A stretch of DNA of 9,754 nucleotides from an uncultured Oscillospiraceae bacterium (GTDB lineage Bacteria > Bacillota > Clostridia > Oscillospirales > Acutalibacteraceae), in assembly GCA_902495835.1 (NCBI GenBank), contig CABUYS010000045.1:1-9754 (forward strand). The letters are read 5' to 3'. The translations under genes and the position numbers were made by a program. Positions within the stretch are counted from its first letter, which is position 1; every line of letters begins with the position of its first letter. Under the pieces are notes generated by a model, which was given only the letters and a program-made list of their open reading frames with translations, ran no database searches and was not told the origin of the DNA. This document shows positions 6,908 to 9,754 of the stretch, in pieces.

Positions 6908-6933
6908 TAAAAGACAGTATAAAACTGCTTTTA
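6908..6933 (+). promoter_or_regulatory. Hairpin in the nusG-rplK gap
   Basis: TAAAAG-A-CAGT (6908-6918) pairs with ACTG-CTTTTA (6924-6933), giving 10 base pairs with one bulged A and an ATAAA loop. No T run follows, so it is not a terminator. It directly abuts the L1-like hairpin and may form one composite leader with it. Confidence 0.5.
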
Positions 6934-6934
6934 G

Positions 6935-6976
6935 TGTGGCAGGAATAAAATTTTTTATGTTCCGCAATTGTCCACA
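6935..6976 (+). promoter_or_regulatory. Candidate L1-binding autoregulatory hairpin before rplK
   Basis: The outer stem TGTGG (6935-6939) pairs with CCACA (6972-6976). A two-base CA (5' side) and an eight-base GCAATTGT (3' side) form an asymmetric internal loop, and the inner stem GGAA (6942-6945) pairs with TTCC (6960-6963). The layout repeats upstream of rplA. L1 is a known translational repressor of the L11-L1 operon in E. coli, acting through an rRNA-like hairpin with an asymmetric loop; assigning that role here is inference. Confidence 0.5.
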
Positions 6977-6995
6977 TAATTTGGAGGTGCAAACA

Positions 6996-7424
6996 TTGGC
7001 TGAGAAAAAAGTCAAATCAATTGTAAAATTACAAATTCCCGCCGGCAAGGCAACTCCGGCACCACCTGTAGGTTCTGCTTTGGGACCTCATGGTATCAAC
7101 ATAATGGGATTTACCAAAGAATTTAACGACCGTACAAAAAATGATATCGGTATGATTATTCCTGTGGTAATCACCATTTACGAAGACCGTTCGTTCACAT
7201 TTATAACAAAAACTCCGCCTGCAGCCGTACTCATCAAAAAGGCTTGCAACGTGGAAAAAGGTTCGGGAGTTCCGAACAAAACAATCGTATCGGAAATAAC
7301 CAAAGACCAAATAAAAGAAATAGCAACTCATAAAATGCCCGACCTCAATGCCGCAAATTTGGAAACCGCAATGAGCATGGTAGCAGGAACTGCCAGAAGC
7401 ATGGGGATAAAAGTTGTAGGTTAA
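6996..7424 (+). CDS. rplK: 50S ribosomal protein L11
   Basis: This 142-residue protein forms the base of the L7/L12 stalk and binds the GTPase-centre rRNA. The N-terminal domain has PAPPVGSALGPHGINIM (21-37), with prolines of the kind linked to thiostrepton sensitivity. The C-terminal rRNA-binding domain ends in MVAGTARSMGIKV. The start is TTG at 6996: GGAGGTG lies six bases upstream, and the result (MAEKKVKSIVKLQIPAG) matches family length. An upstream in-frame GTG (6936) would add 20 atypical residues and lies inside the regulatory hairpin. It is followed by rplA after a 58-base gap holding a second hairpin. Confidence 0.97.
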   Translation: MAEKKVKSIVKLQIPAGKATPAPPVGSALGPHGINIMGFTKEFNDRTKNDIGMIIPVVITIYEDRSFTFITKTPPAAVLIKKACNVEKGSGVPNKTIVSEITKDQIKEIATHKMPDLNAANLETAMSMVAGTARSMGIKVVG

Positions 7425-7436
7425 ACGCGTCCCCAA

Positions 7437-7465
7437 GGTGGGAGGAAAAATCCGATTTTACCACT
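7437..7465 (+). promoter_or_regulatory. Candidate L1-binding autoregulatory hairpin before rplA
   Basis: GTGG (7438-7441) pairs with CCAC (7461-7464), extended by a G-T pair. A two-base GA faces a seven-base GATTTTA in an asymmetric loop, and GGA (7444-7446) pairs with TCC (7451-7453) around an AAAA loop. It ends six bases before the rplA ribosome binding site, so a bound protein could block initiation. It has the same layout as the hairpin before rplK. Confidence 0.55.
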
Positions 7466-7482
7466 AATTCAGGAGGAAAATT

Positions 7483-8181
7483 ATGAAACACGGAAAAAAA
7501 TATAATGAAAGCGCAAAATCTTATAATCAATCTAATTCTTACGATTCAAAAGAGGCAATTGATATCTGCGTAAAAACCGCAAAAGCTTCTTTCGATGAAA
7601 CAATAGAACTTCATGTCAGATTAGGTGTAGACTCAAGACATGCCGACCAACAAGTAAGGGGAGCTATCGTCCTTCCTAACGGAACAGGAAAAAAAGTTAA
7701 AGTTCTTGCAATCTGCAAAGGCGAAAATGAAAAATTAGCTCAAGAAGCCGGTGCTGATTTTGTCGGCGCAGAAGAAATGGCTCAAAAAATTCAAAGTGAA
7801 AACTGGATGGATTTCGATGTCCTTATTACAACTCCGGACATGATGGGTGTTGTAGGAAGACTCGGTAAAATCCTCGGACCCAGAGGTTTGATGCCAAACC
7901 CCAAAGCCGGAACAGTTACAACCGACATTGCAAAAGCTATAAAAGAAGCCAAAGCAGGTAAAATTGAATACCGTTTGGACAAAACAAACATAATTCACTG
8001 CCCTATCGGAAAAGCTTCTTTCGGTTCTGAAAAACTTTTCGAAAACTTTGACGCTCTTATGAACGCAATCGTAAAAGCAAAACCGGAAGCCAGCAAAGGT
8101 CAGTACATTAAATCTTGCGTAGTTTCTTCAACAATGGGACCGGGCGTAAAAATAAATTCAAGCAAACTTGAAAATATTTAG
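7483..8181 (+). CDS. rplA: 50S ribosomal protein L1
   Basis: This 232-residue protein of the mobile L1 stalk helps deacylated tRNA leave the E site, and is a known translational repressor of its own operon in several bacteria. Family landmarks are ELHVRLGVD (35-43), LGPRGLMPNPKAGTVT (129-144) and SSTMGPGVKI (216-225). Length is normal. AGGAGGA lies five bases before the ATG. The stop TAG directly precedes the -35 of the rplJ promoter. Confidence 0.98.
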   Translation: MKHGKKYNESAKSYNQSNSYDSKEAIDICVKTAKASFDETIELHVRLGVDSRHADQQVRGAIVLPNGTGKKVKVLAICKGENEKLAQEAGADFVGAEEMAQKIQSENWMDFDVLITTPDMMGVVGRLGKILGPRGLMPNPKAGTVTTDIAKAIKEAKAGKIEYRLDKTNIIHCPIGKASFGSEKLFENFDALMNAIVKAKPEASKGQYIKSCVVSSTMGPGVKINSSKLENI

Positions 8182-8210
8182 TTGACAAAATGTCAAACCA
8201 GTGATAAAAT
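8182..8210 (+). promoter_or_regulatory. Sigma-A promoter of rplJ-rplL
   Basis: A perfect TTGACA (8182-8187), a 17-base spacer and TAAAAT (8205-8210). The -35 begins right after the rplA stop codon. Transcription should start near 8217, giving a leader of about 190 bases before rplJ. Confidence 0.85.
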
Positions 8211-8216
8211 TTAATT

Positions 8217-8390
8217 ACCGATTTTCCTAAGACAGTAGGTGCATTTACAAAGCTTAATTGCCTACCGAGGAGGACAGCTGCATCAGAAATCAGTATTTTA
8301 ATCGATATAGTTTTTATATATTAAAATTAAGTTTCATCGGCTTTTCTTTCTTATCTTCGGATAGTTGGAAAGTCGGTGATTTTCTTTTTT
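8217..8390 (+). promoter_or_regulatory. L10 ribosomal protein leader with transcription attenuator
   Basis: The segment CTAAGACAGTAGGTGC...TTGCCTACCGAGGAGG (8228-8273) is the recognisable L10 leader core. Its stem GTAGGT (8235-8240) pairs with GCCTAC (8260-8265), followed by the GAGG-type internal element that L10(L12)4 contacts. A second AT-rich hairpin follows (ATTTTAAT 8295-8302 with ATTAAAAT 8320-8327), then the terminator. In B. subtilis excess L10-L12 complex promotes termination in this leader; the same logic is inferred here. CCGAT (8218-8222) is complementary to ATCGG (8336-8340) in the terminator's 5' arm and might take part in an antiterminator, but I could not resolve one fully. 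Confidence 0.85.
8334..8390 (+). terminator. Attenuator terminator in the rplJ leader
   Basis: TCATCGGC (8334-8341) pairs with GTCGGTGA (8372-8379), continuing with T/A pairs to a TTATC/GATAG top capped by a TTCG loop. It is followed by TTTTCTTTTTT (8380-8390). It ends just before the rplJ ribosome binding site, the position expected for the regulated terminator of the L10 leader. Confidence 0.85.
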
Positions 8391-8393
8391 ACT

Positions 8394-8401
8394 AGGGGGT
8401 G
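8394..8401 (+). promoter_or_regulatory. Ribosome binding site that sets the rplJ start
   Basis: AGGGGGTG lies six bases before the TTG at 8408. It includes the alternative GTG at 8399, which therefore cannot be used with this site. Confidence 0.75.
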
Positions 8402-8407
8402 AACGAA

Positions 8408-8938
8408 TTGCCAAGCGCTAAAGCATTAGAACAAAAAAAAGCAATAGTTGCAGATATAGCTGAAAAACTTAAATCTTCTTGTGCAGGCGTAGTCGTAAGT
8501 TACCAAGGTATAAATGTTGAGGACGACACGAAACTCAGAAAAGAATTACGTGAATCCGACATCGATTACATGGTTGTTAAAAACACTCTTTTAAAAAGAG
8601 CTGCTCAAGCTGCCGACATTCAAGGACTTGATCCGGTTTTGGAAGGCTCAACAGCTATCGCTATCAGTGAAAATGATTATGTAGCAGCTTCAAGAATACT
8701 TTGCAAATTTGCTTCTGACCACGATTTCTTTAAAATCAAATCAGGATTTATTGACGGAAACGTAATAAATTCAAAAGAAGTTTCAAATTTGGCAAAACTT
8801 CCTTCAAGAGAAGTTCTTGTTGCACAAGCTCTGGGAGGACTCAACGCTCCTATCTCAGGATTCGCTACTGTGCTTAATGCAACCCTTAAAGGCCTCGTAG
8901 TGGCACTTAATGCGATCGCCGAAAAACAAAGTGCGTAA
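8408..8938 (+). CDS. rplJ: 50S ribosomal protein L10
   Basis: This 176-residue protein anchors L7/L12 dimers to L11 and 23S rRNA in the GTPase stalk. Visible features are the N-terminal MPSAKALEQKKAIV, the conserved VVSYQGI (29-35), VKNTLLKRA (57-65) and the C-terminal helix (about 140-172) that binds L12 dimers. The start is set at TTG because the ribosome binding site AGGGGGTG is six bases upstream; an in-frame GTG at 8399 overlaps that site. Expression should depend on the leader attenuator, with L10-L12 as repressor. rplL follows after 40 bases. Confidence 0.96.
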   Translation: MPSAKALEQKKAIVADIAEKLKSSCAGVVVSYQGINVEDDTKLRKELRESDIDYMVVKNTLLKRAAQAADIQGLDPVLEGSTAIAISENDYVAASRILCKFASDHDFFKIKSGFIDGNVINSKEVSNLAKLPSREVLVAQALGGLNAPISGFATVLNATLKGLVVALNAIAEKQSA

Positions 8939-8978
8939 AATTATTAATTAAATGTTTAAATTGTGGAGGTAAACAATA

Positions 8979-9356
8979 ATGTCAGAAAAAGTAACAAAAT
9001 TAATTGAAGATGTAAAATCATTAACAGTTCTCGAACTCAGCGAACTCGTAAAAGCTCTTGAAGAAGAATTCGGAGTATCAGCAGCAGCTCCTGTAGCAGT
9101 TGCAGCAGCTCCCGCAGCAGCCGGTGCAGCAGCAGCCGAAGAAAAAACCGAATTTGACGTAGTTTTGAAATCAGCAGGAGACAACAAAATCAAAGTTGTT
9201 AAAGCTGTAAAAGACATCACAGGTCTCGGACTCAAAGAAGCTAAAGCTATCGTCGACGAAGCTCCTAAAACAATAAAAGAAAAAGTAGCTAAAGAAGCAG
9301 CTGAAGACATCAAAAAACAACTCGAAGAACTCGGAGCAGAAATCGAAGTAAAATAG
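8979..9356 (+). CDS. rplL: 50S ribosomal protein L7/L12
   Basis: This 125-residue acidic stalk protein recruits translation GTPases. It has an N-terminal dimerisation and L10-binding domain (1-33), a flexible Ala-rich hinge (about 34-53, AAAPVAVAAAPAAAGAAAAE) and the C-terminal factor-binding domain (about 54-125, with KIKVVKAVKDITGLGLKEAK). GGAGGT lies eight bases before the ATG. Codon use is strongly biased, as expected for a highly expressed gene. A terminator follows at once, so the unit ends here rather than continuing into rpoB. Confidence 0.98.
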   Translation: MSEKVTKLIEDVKSLTVLELSELVKALEEEFGVSAAAPVAVAAAPAAAGAAAAEEKTEFDVVLKSAGDNKIKVVKAVKDITGLGLKEAKAIVDEAPKTIKEKVAKEAAEDIKKQLEELGAEIEVK

Positions 9357-9382
9357 TTTAGATTCTTTCATATTATTTTAAT

Positions 9383-9412
9383 AAGCTTACATGACTTTTA
9401 TGTAAGCTTTTT
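9383..9412 (+). terminator. Intrinsic terminator after rplL
   Basis: AAGCTTACAT (9383-9392) and ATGTAAGCTT (9400-9409) are a perfect 10-base inverted repeat with a 7-base loop. The 3' arm runs into TTTTT (9408-9412). It lies 27 bases after the rplL stop and closes the rplJL unit. Confidence 0.88.
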
Positions 9413-9463
9413 ATTCGGTTATTGATTTGGTATTTTGAATAAAAAATAAAAGGAGGTTACACT

Positions 9464-9754
9464 ATGTTATGTTCAAAAATACGATTACGAACAATTTCAT
9501 TCATACTATTACTTACATATTTGGTAAATTTTTACCAAGCTTATGCTATTCCACCTCAAAAAACATATGAGGCACTTTCTTCCGATGATTCAAGCGAAAG
9601 TTCTGACTGCTATTATTCAGACAGTGAAGGAAGTTCCGATGGCGACACGCTTTTACATTCCGGAGAGTATCCCGAAAAAACAAGCTTTTCAAATCCTATA
9701 CCCAGAAGAAAAAATGAAAAATGGAACCATTGTTCTTCGAGTACAGAAGAAACA
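9464..9754 (+). CDS. Unrecognised secreted Ser/Asp-rich protein, 5' part only
   Basis: An open frame of 97 codons runs off the right edge. AGGAGG (9451-9456) lies seven bases before the ATG. The N-terminus is a clear signal peptide: basic start (MLCSKIRLR), hydrophobic core (about 10-23) and an AYA cleavage motif ending at residue 28. The predicted mature part begins IPPQKTYEALSSDD and is rich in Ser, Asp and Glu (39-60), then polar and basic (RRKNEK at 81-86). No domain is recognised in what is visible. It follows the rplL terminator, where rpoB is normally found; no convincing promoter is seen in the 50 bases between. It may be a surface or secreted low-complexity protein. Confidence 0.75.
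   Translation, partial: MLCSKIRLRTISFILLLTYLVNFYQAYAIPPQKTYEALSSDDSSESSDCYYSDSEGSSDGDTLLHSGEYPEKTSFSNPIPRRKNEKWNHCSSSTEET

Noticed and set aside
6894..6923. Possible separate promoter for rplK (TTAAAA, 18 bases, TATAAA)
   Set aside because: The -35 is poor and the -10 falls in the loop and stem of a hairpin; read-through from the rpmG promoter explains expression.
8948..9313. 121-codon minus-strand open frame opposite rplL
   Set aside because: It is a reverse-strand artefact of the strongly biased rplL codons, giving Ser/Ala-rich low-complexity protein.
9422..9445. Promoter for the secreted orphan gene
   Set aside because: TTGATT is present, but the sequence 17 bases later (AATAAA) is a weak -10 and would start transcription inside the ribosome binding site.

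Overview
The window looks like chromosomal DNA from a low-GC, endospore-forming member of the Clostridia. The evidence is a SpoIIID-type sporulation regulator, strong AGGAGG-type ribosome binding sites, AT-rich intergenic DNA, TTG and GTG start codons, a zinc-ribbon form of ribosomal protein L33, and an L10 leader with a terminator-type attenuator. The L10 N-terminus (MPSAKALEQKK) recalls Ruminococcaceae/Oscillospirales proteins from memory, but nothing here fixes the genus.

Left half, minus strand. Two ABC exporter half-transporters (3639-1840 and 1843-59) form one operon. It has its own sigma-A-type promoter (3665-3693), an ATGA stop/start overlap between the genes, and a terminator hairpin (37-60) that begins at the last stop codon. 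The two ATP-binding domains are degenerate in complementary ways, so together they should make one canonical and one degenerate ATP site, as in BmrCD/LmrCD/TM287-288-type heterodimers. Upstream on the same strand is spoIIID (4042-3749). Next comes an unrecognised, very AT-rich 480-residue coiled-coil gene (5729-4287), which is a self-contained unit with a near-consensus promoter and its own terminator.

Right half, plus strand. This is the classic transcription/translation cluster: rpmG (L33), secE, nusG, rplK (L11) and rplA (L1), then a second promoter and the L10 leader with its attenuator, then rplJ (L10) and rplL (L7/L12). A strong extended -10 promoter at 5827-5855 drives the first five genes, with no terminator visible between them. 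Two RNA hairpins of the same unusual layout lie just upstream of rplK and of rplA and are good candidates for L1 autoregulatory sites. The rplJL unit is controlled by the L10 leader and ends at a perfect 10-bp terminator hairpin.

Right edge. rpoB does not follow rplL directly, as it does in most bacteria. Instead there is the start of an unrecognised gene with a signal peptide and a Ser/Asp-rich mature N-terminus; it runs off the window.

No mobile element, CRISPR array, tRNA or rRNA was seen. The least explained parts are the two orphan genes bracketing the ribosomal-protein cluster, the paired L1-like hairpins, and the inverted repeats that overlap the promoters of the ABC operon and the coiled-coil gene.
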